In this document: positions 27,476 through 37,693 of the stretch, in pieces
Layout of the letters: each line of letters begins with the position of its first letter
Position numbering within the stretch: position 1 is the first letter of the stretch
Origin: Deltaproteobacteria bacterium
Lineage (GTDB): Bacteria > Myxococcota_A > Polyangia > JAAYKL01
Direction of reading: 5' to 3'
Length of the DNA: 57,259 nucleotides
NCBI GenBank assembly: GCA_016935665.1
Contig: JAFGQN010000071.1
Coordinates: 1-57,259, forward strand
Notes under the pieces: model-generated
Seen by the model: the letters and a program-made list of their open reading frames with translations, nothing else
Database searches by the model: none
What the model was told of the DNA's origin: nothing
Made by a program: the position numbers and the translations under genes

Positions 27476-30400
27476 TTATGTTGTCAATTCATCTTCCGGT
27501 ACGTGGGCATTCAGTTCTGCAATGAGGATGTCTGCCAACTTTACATCGTCGCTGGCTTTCGCCAGAACTTTGAGTGGATCGCAGAAGCCTGCGTATTGGG
27601 GCGCTTTCGCAAGGAGAGAATCAATATGGTGACAGATTCCATCCATATCACCATCAATGGAAAGCTCGTAAAACTCTTTGAGCGTTTGCACGGAAGGCAC
27701 AATGTACGGTTGGTTGACTTTCGAACCTTCAATATCGGTCATCAGCTCCGTGTGGTAATGGTGAATGTGGCGGGAAAGCTCAGTCAGCAGCTGTTCTCTG
27801 GAGATGGGCTTTCGAAGAAATCCGTCGCAAATTGACTGGATGCGCGCCTCGTCCGTTGGCATGGTGGATGCAGAGACCGCGATGATGGGTATCGTCCTGT
27901 ACTCCTCGCTCCCCTTGAGTATCTCAGCAAGTTCTTCGCCACTCAGCGTGGGCATTTTCATGTCCAGAAGCAGGACATCCGGTCGCTTCATTTGAATCCG
28001 TTCCAACGCTTCGTTGCCATTTTGTGCAAATTGCAGTTCGAAACCATAAGGCTGTAGAAAAACGGACATCAGTTGTCGGTTGTAATCAATATCATCGGCA
28101 ATGAGAATCCGGGCGAAATCAAAGCTGATGTTGTCGGGCGCCAGCAATGGAGCAGTTTGTGCCGACTCGTCTGCAGCCGTCGCGATTTCCATGTTTCGTA
28201 TTGTGAAAGTAAACACTGAACCTTTATCCAGACTGCTTTGAAATTCGATTTCTCCGTTCATGGCCTCGGCCAGTCTGCGTACAGTGACCAATCCCAGACC
28301 GGAGCTCCAGGACGCCATGGAATGCAGTTTGGCATCCTGGCCAAGTAATTCAGATATGCGCTGTTGTTCATCCTGTGCGATGCCTTTTCCAGTATCGGTG
28401 ATATCCACACGCAGGCTAACTTTTCCCGGTTTGGCGGGATTTCGATGATCCAGCTGACATCGAACAATAATGTCGCCGTGGGAAGTGAATTTCGCAGCAT
28501 TGCCAATCAGGCGAAGCAATACCTGACGAAAACTGGATTCCGCCATCCTTAGCCATTCTGGCACATTGTCATCCACGATGACTCTAAAATCGATTCCCTG
28601 TTCGGTAATTTTTCGGGCGAAGACCGTTTCAATTTCACCCAAAACGCGGCGCACATTAGCTGCTGTATGCGCGAGGTGGAACCTTTCGCTTTCAAGTTGC
28701 GACAAATCCAATATGTCATTTATACAGGACAGCAACGCATCACCGCTTTGTTGAATTGTATGCAGGTATGCTCGCTTTGTCACATCGTACTCTCTTGCAA
28801 TCAGAATCTGCGTATACCCCAGTACTGCGTTTAAGGGCGTGAGCAGTTCCTGACTCATAAAAGAAAGAAATTCCTTATTCGCACGATTGGCGATGTTGAC
28901 TTTTTCTTTTTCTGCTTGCAGTTCTTCAGTCCGCAAAATGATTGCATCCGCCATTTTGGATTGCTGTTTTTCCCAATCGACCTTCTGGTCGTTTTGTAAA
29001 CGCAACGTCTTCTTTAAGTTTTCGATTTCTCTGACAATTTCAATGGATATGGCCGCCTGTGAAGCGATGGCCTCAATAAATTGAACGTTTTGCTGCGAAA
29101 ACTCACCTGTGGATTGATGATTTTCCAGATACAATACCCCGATAAAGTTGTCGCCTCGCGCAATCGGTGCGCAGATAACCGATTGTATTTTGTGTTTTTG
29201 TATGTATGGATCGTCGGCGAAGAGGCCGCTTTCAGCGACGTCTTCGATTACCCGTATTTTTTGCTCAGTGACAGTGTTTTTGAGCAGGCGCACAGGAACC
29301 GATATTGAATTTTCGAGTGGAATCGGCGCCGGCAACACAGGATGTCGATTATTGGAATCCTGAATTGCAGCAATGTGCCAATCCAGATTGTCGCGGAGCA
29401 CCAGTACGCCTTTTTGGGCACCCGTATTTTTTTGGGCAATGGTCATCAGTGTTGTTACCGCACTATCCATTGTTGCTGCCTCGGAAATCGTCAGACAAGC
29501 CTGTATGACAGAGGCGACCGCGTTCCAGGGGTCGCAGATGTCTTGAGATTTGGACTCGACGGGAAAATCGGGTGCTGTTGATGCCCGAGTGTTTTTCTCC
29601 ACATCAACTTCAGGAACAGCATTTAGCTGTAGCAGTGCACTGAATTTGTTTTCCAGCAGGCGCACTTTTTCGGGACATCCCCATGTCGCGTAGCAGCGAT
29701 GGGCTTCCTGCATGAATCTGGCGGCCGTCGTTTCGTCGTTTTTCGAAAAATGGTATTTGCCGGCGCATTCGAGCGCTATCGCCTGCTCATAAATAAGGTT
29801 GTTATCTTTCGCTGTGGCGACGGCATCGTCATACAAACACACTGCGTCATTATGTTTACCCAATATTCTGGCAAGTTCCGCATCCAGAAGCTGGCGCTTG
29901 TTTAAAAAGAAAGTGGGATTGTGCTCGGCCAGTTCATCGATATTTTTTTTGATCTCCTGAATCTGCGCGACCATATCCCGGTTGTGTGAATTTGCGTTTT
30001 TCAGTTGGGCTGCCAGATTCAGGCCGTGATATGTGTTTAAAAAGCCGGAATAGACCGTGCCGGAAACGTACGACAGGTACTCCGTCGCCTTTTCCATGAA
30101 CGGTTTTATTTCTTCGTGTTTGTTATAGATATACATTACAAACGGTTTAAAACACTGGTACACGGCCTGGCGTATTGGGTTATTGTCCGCGAATACGGAT
30201 TGGATTTCTGCGTGGTCAATGGGCGCATCATTGTAGAGAAGCACCCGGTGCTCCAGATGGCCCGAGAGACAGCTCAGTATGACTTTTGCCGCCAGAGTGT
30301 GAATCGTGATGGCGGTGGTATTACCCGTTTGTCTGGTCCATTTCAGGTCTTCTATTGATTTTTGCCATGTTTCCTGAAGTGGCCGTCCCAGCAGGAGTTC

Positions 30401-33400
30401 GTACAGATTACGGTGTTGGGAATTATAAGCAGCGTATTCATTGTCGCCACCGTCACGGCAGAGACGGGCGCCCTCAATAATGTGTCGGTATCCTTCGACC
30501 AATGAACCTGTCAGGCCCAGCGTCATGCCTGACAGATATTTGGAGCGGCCCCGCACTCTTTTCATATTTGTTCGTTCTCCCAGTTCAATACCGAGTTGTG
30601 CAAAACGGGTTGCCTGTGTATAGTGCTTCATACCTGCCAGCAAAAATGCGTAGTATGAGTACACATACGGGGAAAACGGCGTATTGCCATAGGTGATTGA
30701 CGCATTTAGAATTTTGAACAGCAAAACCACAAGTACAGTCTGGTTGACATAAAATGCCGGCGCCAGACACTGCTCCATCAGGCTTGTGATTTTTAGCATT
30801 TTTTCATCGGTCATCATTGGCAGTTCCAGCAGATCCAGAGGATCTTTGCTTCCCATTAGCCTGGTTGTTCGTGCCATTTCAGACTGAATTGAGATATCTT
30901 TTAACAACTCAATATCGAGTTGCTGCAGGATGTTTATTCCCAAATCGAATGATGCCTTGTACATGTTGTCCATGGCCAATAGACTCACTTTAAGGCGGTG
31001 AATATCGATTGTATCCAGAACACTTTCGGCATTTTTTATGACGTCTGAAAACGCGTCTTCCGCTTCGATGTGATTTTGAGACAAATATGCAGTTTCAGCC
31101 AGACTCGTAAAGATTTGACGTGCCGTTGGATAGTCCCGCTTCCAGAAATCGGCCTGCAACTGCAACAATGATTTGGCTTGCCTAAAAAAAATAATGGCCG
31201 ATTCGCAGGCAAGGGTTGTTTTCGCCAGTTGGGCTGCCTCAATATTCAATTTCAGCAGTTGTTGTTTTTCATCATTGTTAAGCAATTCAAGTGCATTATT
31301 CAGATGATATGCGGCTTCATAAAGTTCTTTGGGACGGGCGATGTCCAGTGGGTGAGTCAGAAGATGGTTGCCAATTCTGTAGTGGGTTTGCAGCCGTTCT
31401 TCATCGTTGGTCAGCAACCGGACGGCCTCCCGCATATGATCGTGTGCGAAATGCAATTCAGCTCCACTTTTTATAACAAGTTGAGCACCGAACGCATCTC
31501 CCAACATATGCAGGACGTCGTCCATGGTTCGGTTAGTCAGTTCGCAAAGCAATGTTAAGGTACAGCGATCACCCAGGCAGGCTGCGATTTTCAGCAGTTC
31601 CAGTACGGATGCGGAATACGTTTGAAACTGTTGAGTAATAAGACGCTCAACTGTTTTTTCAACTGGGGCATTTTCTATCTGTTCCATGTCCCACAGCCAG
31701 GCGTCGTCAAAAATGATATAATTTTTTATAACCAGCGATTCGACAAACCTCTTTGTAAAAAGCGGGTTCCCTGCGGTTTTGTGCAGGATCAGTTCTGCCA
31801 GCAGCTTCGTTTCGATGGGCGCATAATGCAATGCTGTGCCCAGGATATTTTGCACATCATCGAGTTTGAGTGGCGCCGGATGCATTGTCAGGCAACGATG
31901 CGGTGACTTTTCAAGTCTGTGCAAAAGAGCTGTGAGAGGATGGGTTGTATCCACTTCGTTTTCACGATAAATGCCAATAAATAGAAAATATTCAATTTCG
32001 GTGTCGGTGAGAATGCTCCACAGCAACTTCAGATAGGCGTTGTCCCCCCACTGCAAATCGTCGGCAACGAGAATCAGAGGATGTGAATGGCTGGCACAGG
32101 CCCGTATGAAATTCTGGAAAACAAGTCTAAAACGGTTTTGTGATTCTGCAGGTGGCAGTGGTTCAAGCGGAGGCTGCGGTCCGATAATCTGAATTACACT
32201 GGGAATAACGGACGTAATAAGAGCTCCGTTGTCCCCCACTGCAGATATTATCTCATTTTTCCATTTGCCGATTTCCTCTTTGGAACCTGCAAGAATCTGC
32301 ATTACCAGGTCATCAAACGCCTGAATCAGTGCCGTGTATGGTTGATTTGTAGAGTGCCTGTTAAATTTGCCTTGAACCAGATGGCCCCTGATTTGCGCAA
32401 CAGGTCGATAAAGCTCATTTACGAGCGAGGTTTTACCGATACCAGGTTCTCCCGATATAAAAAAGACTTCCGCCTGTCCCTTTGCGATACGCTGAATACT
32501 TTGAGAAAGGACGTCGATGTCCGGGCCTCGTCCATAAAGCGTCTCGGGAATGTGAAATGTCCTGGTCGTGTCACTTTGTCCAACAGCAAATTTCTCAATT
32601 TGTCCGGAATCGTCAAGCTGTTGCTGACATCGCAGCAGGTCTGCGATGAGTCCAGACTCGCTTTGATATCTGTCTTCCGGATTTTTAGACAATAGTTTCA
32701 TGACAATGTCTGATACAGGAGCAGGAATGGTTTGGCTCAACTGTGATGGTGGGTGGGGGAGGCGGGAAATATGGCTGGTTACAACGCCAGTGGAATTGCT
32801 TTCATTAAACGGCAACCCGCCTGTGAGCATTTCAAAGAAAATCATCCCCAGTGAATACAAATCAGAACGATAATCCACCAAATGATTCGTTTGCCCTGTC
32901 CGTTCGGGAGAAATGTAGGGAAGAGATTCCTTTGGCGCATTGGAAGACGGAATCCGTACGCGTTCTTTGGGCAATGCTGTGGCGCTGTCAAAGTCGATGA
33001 TTTGGCACGTTTTGGTTTGCCGATGGACGATGATGTGGCGCGGACAAATGTCGTTATGAACGATTTTGTTTTGATGCATCGCGGCGATTGCCTGAGTTAT
33101 CTGGAGCGCCGTGTCAAGAAACGTGTCCGTGTCAAACGGGCCATTCGTTGATAGCAGTTTGTCCAGCGAAACACTGTCTGCATCCGGCGCTATAATAACC
33201 CATCCGTGCTCGTGCGGGGTAAGTTCCAACTTGTACGTGCCGCTTGTCGTCAGTCCTGCTGTGCTGGACAATTTAAACGCGTGCTCAATTTGTTTGGTCG
33301 CTTCTTCAGATGGCTGTCCGCTGTGAAGATACTTTAATACCACCTGCCTGCCATCGGTATCTCCTGTGGCGCGGTAAATAACAGATTTACTGCTCTGATG

Positions 33401-33445
33401 CAGTTTTTCGGTGTGTTTGAACCCATTCAATTCCCGCATGTGCAC
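27476..33445 (-). CDS. Ser/Thr kinase-AAA-GAF-histidine kinase-receiver hybrid, H-box His replaced by Gln
   Basis: The ~1989-residue cytoplasmic protein contains in order: a Ser/Thr kinase (1-270; VVLKYL Lys, HNDICPRH, DFDSAT), an AAA/ORC-type ATPase (~300-600; Walker A GEPGIGKTSLV near 333, VADDLQWGD), a long helical repeat region, GAF (~1310-1480), DHp, HATPase (GNAAKFT, DTGKGI, GLGL) and a receiver with LLLDMKMP (Asp ~1826). The DHp motif reads FMSQELLTPLNAV, so the phospho-accepting His is Gln (28850-28852, residue 1532). The receiver Asp and Lys are intact. Hybrids of this layout occur widely in cyanobacteria and Myxococcota, usually with His. The best start is GTG 33443-33445 with AAAGGGG upstream; an open frame continues to 33703 but looks non-coding. 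Confidence 0.88.
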   Translation of the reverse strand: MHMRELNGFKHTEKLHQSSKSVIYRATGDTDGRQVVLKYLHSGQPSEEATKQIEHAFKLSSTAGLTTSGTYKLELTPHEHGWVIIAPDADSVSLDKLLSTNGPFDTDTFLDTALQITQAIAAMHQNKIVHNDICPRHIIVHRQTKTCQIIDFDSATALPKERVRIPSSNAPKESLPYISPERTGQTNHLVDYRSDLYSLGMIFFEMLTGGLPFNESNSTGVVTSHISRLPHPPSQLSQTIPAPVSDIVMKLLSKNPEDRYQSESGLIADLLRCQQQLDDSGQIEKFAVGQSDTTRTFHIPETLYGRGPDIDVLSQSIQRIAKGQAEVFFISGEPGIGKTSLVNELYRPVAQIRGHLVQGKFNRHSTNQPYTALIQAFDDLVMQILAGSKEEIGKWKNEIISAVGDNGALITSVIPSVIQIIGPQPPLEPLPPAESQNRFRLVFQNFIRACASHSHPLILVADDLQWGDNAYLKLLWSILTDTEIEYFLFIGIYRENEVDTTHPLTALLHRLEKSPHRCLTMHPAPLKLDDVQNILGTALHYAPIETKLLAELILHKTAGNPLFTKRFVESLVIKNYIIFDDAWLWDMEQIENAPVEKTVERLITQQFQTYSASVLELLKIAACLGDRCTLTLLCELTNRTMDDVLHMLGDAFGAQLVIKSGAELHFAHDHMREAVRLLTNDEERLQTHYRIGNHLLTHPLDIARPKELYEAAYHLNNALELLNNDEKQQLLKLNIEAAQLAKTTLACESAIIFFRQAKSLLQLQADFWKRDYPTARQIFTSLAETAYLSQNHIEAEDAFSDVIKNAESVLDTIDIHRLKVSLLAMDNMYKASFDLGINILQQLDIELLKDISIQSEMARTTRLMGSKDPLDLLELPMMTDEKMLKITSLMEQCLAPAFYVNQTVLVVLLFKILNASITYGNTPFSPYVYSYYAFLLAGMKHYTQATRFAQLGIELGERTNMKRVRGRSKYLSGMTLGLTGSLVEGYRHIIEGARLCRDGGDNEYAAYNSQHRNLYELLLGRPLQETWQKSIEDLKWTRQTGNTTAITIHTLAAKVILSCLSGHLEHRVLLYNDAPIDHAEIQSVFADNNPIRQAVYQCFKPFVMYIYNKHEEIKPFMEKATEYLSYVSGTVYSGFLNTYHGLNLAAQLKNANSHNRDMVAQIQEIKKNIDELAEHNPTFFLNKRQLLDAELARILGKHNDAVCLYDDAVATAKDNNLIYEQAIALECAGKYHFSKNDETTAARFMQEAHRCYATWGCPEKVRLLENKFSALLQLNAVPEVDVEKNTRASTAPDFPVESKSQDICDPWNAVASVIQACLTISEAATMDSAVTTLMTIAQKNTGAQKGVLVLRDNLDWHIAAIQDSNNRHPVLPAPIPLENSISVPVRLLKNTVTEQKIRVIEDVAESGLFADDPYIQKHKIQSVICAPIARGDNFIGVLYLENHQSTGEFSQQNVQFIEAIASQAAISIEIVREIENLKKTLRLQNDQKVDWEKQQSKMADAIILRTEELQAEKEKVNIANRANKEFLSFMSQELLTPLNAVLGYTQILIAREYDVTKRAYLHTIQQSGDALLSCINDILDLSQLESERFHLAHTAANVRRVLGEIETVFARKITEQGIDFRVIVDDNVPEWLRMAESSFRQVLLRLIGNAAKFTSHGDIIVRCQLDHRNPAKPGKVSLRVDITDTGKGIAQDEQQRISELLGQDAKLHSMASWSSGLGLVTVRRLAEAMNGEIEFQSSLDKGSVFTFTIRNMEIATAADESAQTAPLLAPDNISFDFARILIADDIDYNRQLMSVFLQPYGFELQFAQNGNEALERIQMKRPDVLLLDMKMPTLSGEELAEILKGSEEYRTIPIIAVSASTMPTDEARIQSICDGFLRKPISREQLLTELSRHIHHYHTELMTDIEGSKVNQPYIVPSVQTLKEFYELSIDGDMDGICHHIDSLLAKAPQYAGFCDPLKVLAKASDDVKLADILIAELNAHVPEDELTT

Positions 33446-33750
33446 GGTGTCCCCTTTCTGAATTCTATGAATTGTCTGGCCAAAAATAATACTTTGAAAC
33501 CGGGGCAAACAATCTTTAAGAGGATAGAATCGGCAGATTGAACCCATCTGAAGATTCAGACAATTGCCGAATAATTTTAGCGTACTATGCAAGGAGGACG
33601 CCGCAAGTTTAATTGAACAGATGTGCAGCATTTTTTTTTGGGAAGCATCAAACGGAATGATTCCCCCGGTTTGAACAGCGGGGAGTATGACTTGCAGCTT
33701 CATGTAAAATTTTACTTTTCCCGCGAAATAAAATGTGAAACATTCGACTT
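33446..33750. other. Divergent intergenic region
   Basis: It separates the giant kinase (minus) from the Ser/Asp/Thr-rich lipoprotein (plus) and must hold both promoters. The minus-strand frame stays open through it, but it lacks a ribosome-binding site and coding character, so I treat it as leader. A T9 run lies near 33631-33640. Confidence 0.4.
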
Positions 33751-35520
33751 ATGAAACGAATTTTTGTCCTTAAAATAAGTAATGGAAGCGCAACTGATTT
33801 TTTATGGCTGCTGATTGCGGTATTCTGTTTTTCCTGCCAGGTCACGGTATCCGATGGACAAGTGGAGTGTGGTGAGCATAACGAATGTCCGGGTGCATTT
33901 CCCCATTGTTATGCAAAAACGTCGGGGGCGCTGCGGTGCTGGAAAAATCCAAATCAGAATGAATTCAATAGCGATACGGATACCGGGGATGAGAAGAGGG
34001 CGGACAGTTTGTGGTTATCAACCGATTGGAATGACTCGGATTCGCCAATGGATACCGCGACACAGAGCGAAGTTCTCCCGGAAACGGATAGTGAAACGGC
34101 GGAAGTGGTCACACAGCCATCTGACAGCGATGCAGACACTTTAAACGATTTGGTGGTAGTTGACACAGGATCGGCGTTGGATTCCGCTGCTGTTGATACT
34201 GCGAAAATTGAGGATACCGCAGATACCGAACCGGATTCGGACTGCTGCACAGATAGCGGCACAACGCCAACGGATTCAGACACATCGCCCTTGACAGAAG
34301 TGGACTCTGGTTCGGACTCTTTTACCGATACGGAATCAGATACAGAAATAGATACCGAAACAGATACCGATTGGGGAGATACTGTGACAGACACGCAGAC
34401 AGAGTCGGATTCAACAACCGCTGTTGTACCCAAAGACACGTCTGGAGACCCGCCAGATGTGGCATTGGCGCGTGTCATGATGGATATGACTCCGCTTCAC
34501 AGTGAAGGGGTGACCGTGTTCTCCACCACCCCCCGACTCGGTTTCGAAGGACTTGTGTATATCGGTACTGTGGCGGGCAACGTGTATCGCATCGATGACA
34601 TTAGAGAACGACCGTTTCGGGTGGTACGGCGGGATGTGAGTGAAGTGACGGTCGATATGAATGGCGAACTGGTTCAAATGGCCATGCCGAATATTCCGGT
34701 TTCATCCATCGCCATCGATCCTTCCGATGTGCGTAAAGTGTATGTTTCCTTTGCCGGGAACGGTGATTCGCTTCCCATTTTAGTGTGGCGGTCTGTGGAT
34801 GGTGGCGACACGTTTAAGCCTCTGTTGAACTCTCCCAGGGAGTGGCCATCTGTATTGTCGGTCAGCCCTTTTTCAGGACTGATTTACCTGACTCAAATGG
34901 ATCATGTGAAAACGTCCGAGGACAACGGCCTTACCTGGCAGGACAGACCGTCGTTGGATGAACTGTTCTATCATTTAAGCCAGAAGGACGGGGACATTGA
35001 AGACGATGATCAGATTAGTGTCGTTACATTATGTAGAGACCTCTTTGACACGGCGTCAGAGGTTCCTGTTTCTGGTTACGCTGGTACGCTGCAGGGAAAA
35101 ATTTTAAACTTTTTCAACACGGACACGGACACGGATACGGACACGGACGTTGATTTGTATGTCACCTTGATTCCCCCGCAAGAGCCCAGTGGGGGGGCGG
35201 CGCAAATCCCCTTCGGTATGTTTCCACGCGCTCTTGCGTACCTTTATGAAAAATTTGGGGATCTCTACATTTCCTACAGCATGGATTCGAGTAACCCATC
35301 CTTCCCACATATCTGGAGCAAGACTTACAATGAGGAAACCAAAGCCAATGAGTGGGACGCATTTGGGAGCGTCGATGGTTATGGAGCAACAGGTGCCATC
35401 AGTTACAACACGTTTTTCAATACGATTGCTGTCTATTTCTACTCGCTGACCAGCGAGTGTGCTTATCGTGCGGACAGACGTTTTAATATTATTGAAGAAT
35501 ACTGCAGGTCATCCTATTAA
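33751..35520 (+). CDS. Lipoprotein with Ser/Asp/Thr-rich stalk and propeller-like head
   Basis: The 589-residue protein has a signal peptide ending FCFSC, then a Cys-rich knot (ECGEHNECPGAFPHCYAK), as in many Myxococcota lipoproteins. A ~190-residue Ser/Asp/Thr stalk follows. The head (~250-589) shows repeats of the GLVYIGTVAGNVYRID and KVYVSFAGNG type, with VWRSVDGGDTFKPL and TSEDNGLTWQD: the Asp-box pattern (S-x-D-x-G-x-x-W) of beta-propellers such as sialidase/BNR or VPS10 folds. A hexanucleotide repeat adds TDTDTDTD inside the head near residue 452. It is probably an extracellular binding protein; enzymatic activity is not evident. Confidence 0.83.
   Translation: MKRIFVLKISNGSATDFLWLLIAVFCFSCQVTVSDGQVECGEHNECPGAFPHCYAKTSGALRCWKNPNQNEFNSDTDTGDEKRADSLWLSTDWNDSDSPMDTATQSEVLPETDSETAEVVTQPSDSDADTLNDLVVVDTGSALDSAAVDTAKIEDTADTEPDSDCCTDSGTTPTDSDTSPLTEVDSGSDSFTDTESDTEIDTETDTDWGDTVTDTQTESDSTTAVVPKDTSGDPPDVALARVMMDMTPLHSEGVTVFSTTPRLGFEGLVYIGTVAGNVYRIDDIRERPFRVVRRDVSEVTVDMNGELVQMAMPNIPVSSIAIDPSDVRKVYVSFAGNGDSLPILVWRSVDGGDTFKPLLNSPREWPSVLSVSPFSGLIYLTQMDHVKTSEDNGLTWQDRPSLDELFYHLSQKDGDIEDDDQISVVTLCRDLFDTASEVPVSGYAGTLQGKILNFFNTDTDTDTDTDVDLYVTLIPPQEPSGGAAQIPFGMFPRALAYLYEKFGDLYISYSMDSSNPSFPHIWSKTYNEETKANEWDAFGSVDGYGATGAISYNTFFNTIAVYFYSLTSECAYRADRRFNIIEEYCRSSY
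35120..35151 (+). repeat. ACGGAC hexamer repeat
   Basis: Five consecutive copies of the hexamer (acggac/acggat) encode TDTDTDTD inside the propeller head. This low-complexity insert can change by six bases without breaking the frame. Confidence 0.7.
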
Positions 35521-35595
35521 ATAAAACCAGGAATTCAGAGTGTCGTGTTGCATTCAGTCTCGACAGGATTGAATCGGGAAGGTACAGAAGGGAGC

Positions 35596-36606
35596 ATGAA
35601 AGACGATAGAATCGATAAAGTGAGTGAATTGTTGTTTTCGGATATCGATACTCTGCTGGGAGGCGAGGGCGCCGGCGCCAAATCGGTGGAGCAGACGCGA
35701 TTGCTGCAAAGCTGGCAGGTGGGCAAGATCATCTCTAGGGTGGAAAAAACGCAAAAACTGAGCACTTCGGAAACAGCGCGGGTGATGGAGCGGGTATCAA
35801 AGATGCTGGGCCAGAAATACGGACGGCGTTTTGGGCGGCGCAACATTTTTTACATGCGAAAATTTGCCGGCTATTATCCCAAACCCAAGGGAAACGAGGC
35901 GCTGTGCTGGAGCCACTATCGCTCGCTGCTGTCGGTGGATGATGAAGCGCGTCGAACGAGTCTGGAAAATCGGGCAGTGGCGGAAAAAATGTCGGTGCGT
36001 GCCCTGAATTCGGTGGTGACTGAGACGGTGGGATTTGAATCGGCCTCAGAGGAACGACTGGCCAGGGTGTTGGAAATTGATGAACGTAGGCTGCATATGT
36101 ATGAGGTGGTCCAGAGCGAAACGGGTGAATTGCAGCTGGACGCGGGTTTTGGCGTCTGCCTCCGTGTTCCCTCAAAATCCCTTCATCTGATGCAGCCCGG
36201 TGATATTGCCGCATGCATGGCCAGACAGGGGCGGTACTTGAATTTTAAGGGCGGAGAGGGGTTTCGCTTTGCGTATCTGGCATTTGTGCGCAAGGTAATG
36301 GATGGCGGCACAGTATTGCTGGAAGTGGCGTTGGGACTGGAAGCCCATGCGTTTATTCGGTTTCGGTTGAGGGGCGTGAAAGTAATGAAAGCAGGAACCG
36401 AAATGGGCGACGCCGCCATGCGGTTTGTGGCCGAACGATTGACGCCTGGAAAGCAGGTGCTGATTCATTCATATTGTGCTGAGACGTGGGGTGAATACAG
36501 TGCAGACGTATTTTATTCTCCATCCGGTCAATGCAGCGCACCGGATGAAGGAGAATACCTGAACCGGGAACTGCTGGAGTCGGGACTGGGCGGGCTGGTG
36601 GGCTGA
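35596..36606 (+). CDS. DUF1016_N domain protein with SNase-like C-terminus
   Basis: The 336-residue protein starts at the ATG at 35596, which has AGAAGGGAG upstream (the open frame extends to 35545). Residues ~30-155 match the DUF1016 N-terminal helical domain of YhcG proteins: LLQSWQVGKIISRVEK, YGRRFGRRNIFYMRKFAGYY and LCWSHYRSLLSV. YhcG normally continues into a PD-(D/E)XK nuclease. Here the C-terminus (~235-336) instead reads FIRFRLRGVKVMKAGTEMGD, then AERLTPGKQVLIHSY and EGEYLNRELLESGLG, the outline of a staphylococcal-nuclease (OB) fold. The catalytic D-x-P-E loop is absent, so binding without cleavage is possible. Such domains occur in mobile or defence-linked genes, but I see no mobile element beside it. 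Confidence 0.7.
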   Translation: MKDDRIDKVSELLFSDIDTLLGGEGAGAKSVEQTRLLQSWQVGKIISRVEKTQKLSTSETARVMERVSKMLGQKYGRRFGRRNIFYMRKFAGYYPKPKGNEALCWSHYRSLLSVDDEARRTSLENRAVAEKMSVRALNSVVTETVGFESASEERLARVLEIDERRLHMYEVVQSETGELQLDAGFGVCLRVPSKSLHLMQPGDIAACMARQGRYLNFKGGEGFRFAYLAFVRKVMDGGTVLLEVALGLEAHAFIRFRLRGVKVMKAGTEMGDAAMRFVAERLTPGKQVLIHSYCAETWGEYSADVFYSPSGQCSAPDEGEYLNRELLESGLGGLVG

Positions 36607-36709
36607 GGAATGGCCCGGTGGAATGCGCGGTGCAAATATTGCTCTTGACAGACGGCATCTGTATATTGAGGGCAAGTGTGTTTATGATTTGACAAGCAGG
36701 GAGTATAGC

Positions 36710-37693
36710 ATGGCTGATTTAACGACGCAGTATCTTGGTCTGGATTTGGAGAATCCGATTATAGTGGGGTCCAGTGGTCTGACCCGGTCGGCAGACGCCA
36801 TCGCGCGCTGTGAAGCGGCCGGCGCCGGAGCGGTTGTGATGAAGTCCATTTTCGAAGAGCAGATTGAAAAAGAAACAAAAGAGATCACATCTCATGTAGC
36901 CAATGTCACCTGGCACCCGGAAGCTGCTGAATATGTGCAGACATACAGCAGGGAAAATGCGGTGGATAAATATTTAAAAGAACTGCGCGCAGCGAAAAAA
37001 GCGGTGAAAATTCCAATTATCGCATCGGTTCACTGTGTGTCCGCGGGGGCATGGACCGAATTTATTCGTCGCCTGGAAGCGGAAGGCGCAGACGCCATTG
37101 AGTTGAATCTGTTCGTGATGCCATCGGGCGTGGAGCGGGCAGGTGACCGCCTGGAACAGGTGTATTTTGATGTGCTGGAAAAATTACTTCCAACCGTGTC
37201 GGTGCCGGTGTCACTCAAACTGGGAAGCTATTTTTCGGGACTGGCCCACACGCTGGTGAAGCTCGGCCAAACGGGATTGGCGGGGATGGTGTTGTTCAAT
37301 CGATTTCGCGCACCAGATATTGACATTGAAAATATGAGTATTGTGGAAGCCGATAATTTCAGCAGTCCTACCGAATATGTTCATTCGCTGCGTTGGATTT
37401 CCATACTCGCCAATCGGGTATCCTGTGATCTGGCGGCGACGACGGGAATACATGACGGGGAAACCGTTGTGAAGGAACTGCTGGCCGGGGCCAGTGTGGT
37501 TCAGGTGTGTTCATCGCTGTACAAAAACGGGATGGGGCGCATCGACGAGATGAAACAGACCCTCGAAAAATGGATGGACGAACACGGCTTCGATTCCATC
37601 GACGATTTTCGTGGGAACCTCAGCCAGAGCGAAACAGCAAATCCGGCAGATTGGGATCGGGTTCAGTTTATGAAAATGTCGCTCCAAATGTAG
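36710..37693 (+). CDS. Dihydroorotate dehydrogenase-like flavoprotein
   Basis: The 327-residue TIM-barrel protein starts MADLTTQYLGLDLENPIIVG with GGGAG before the ATG at 36710. It has SSGLTRSADAIARCEAAGAG, ADAIELNLF (instead of the classic NxSCPN), VPVSLKLG (FMN-phosphate Lys) and ATTGIHDGETVVKELLAGAS. It belongs to the PyrD-like group that lacks the usual catalytic Cys/Ser segment; these are often annotated as dihydroorotate dehydrogenase-like, without proof of pyrimidine synthesis. No other pyr genes are nearby. It follows the DUF1016-type gene by 103 bases on the same strand. Confidence 0.85.
   Translation: MADLTTQYLGLDLENPIIVGSSGLTRSADAIARCEAAGAGAVVMKSIFEEQIEKETKEITSHVANVTWHPEAAEYVQTYSRENAVDKYLKELRAAKKAVKIPIIASVHCVSAGAWTEFIRRLEAEGADAIELNLFVMPSGVERAGDRLEQVYFDVLEKLLPTVSVPVSLKLGSYFSGLAHTLVKLGQTGLAGMVLFNRFRAPDIDIENMSIVEADNFSSPTEYVHSLRWISILANRVSCDLAATTGIHDGETVVKELLAGASVVQVCSSLYKNGMGRIDEMKQTLEKWMDEHGFDSIDDFRGNLSQSETANPADWDRVQFMKMSLQM

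Noticed and set aside
33446-33703. Longer N-terminus for the giant kinase, starting at 33703
   Set aside because: The extra ~86 residues have no domain character or ribosome-binding site, and the kinase fold begins right after the GTG at 33445.
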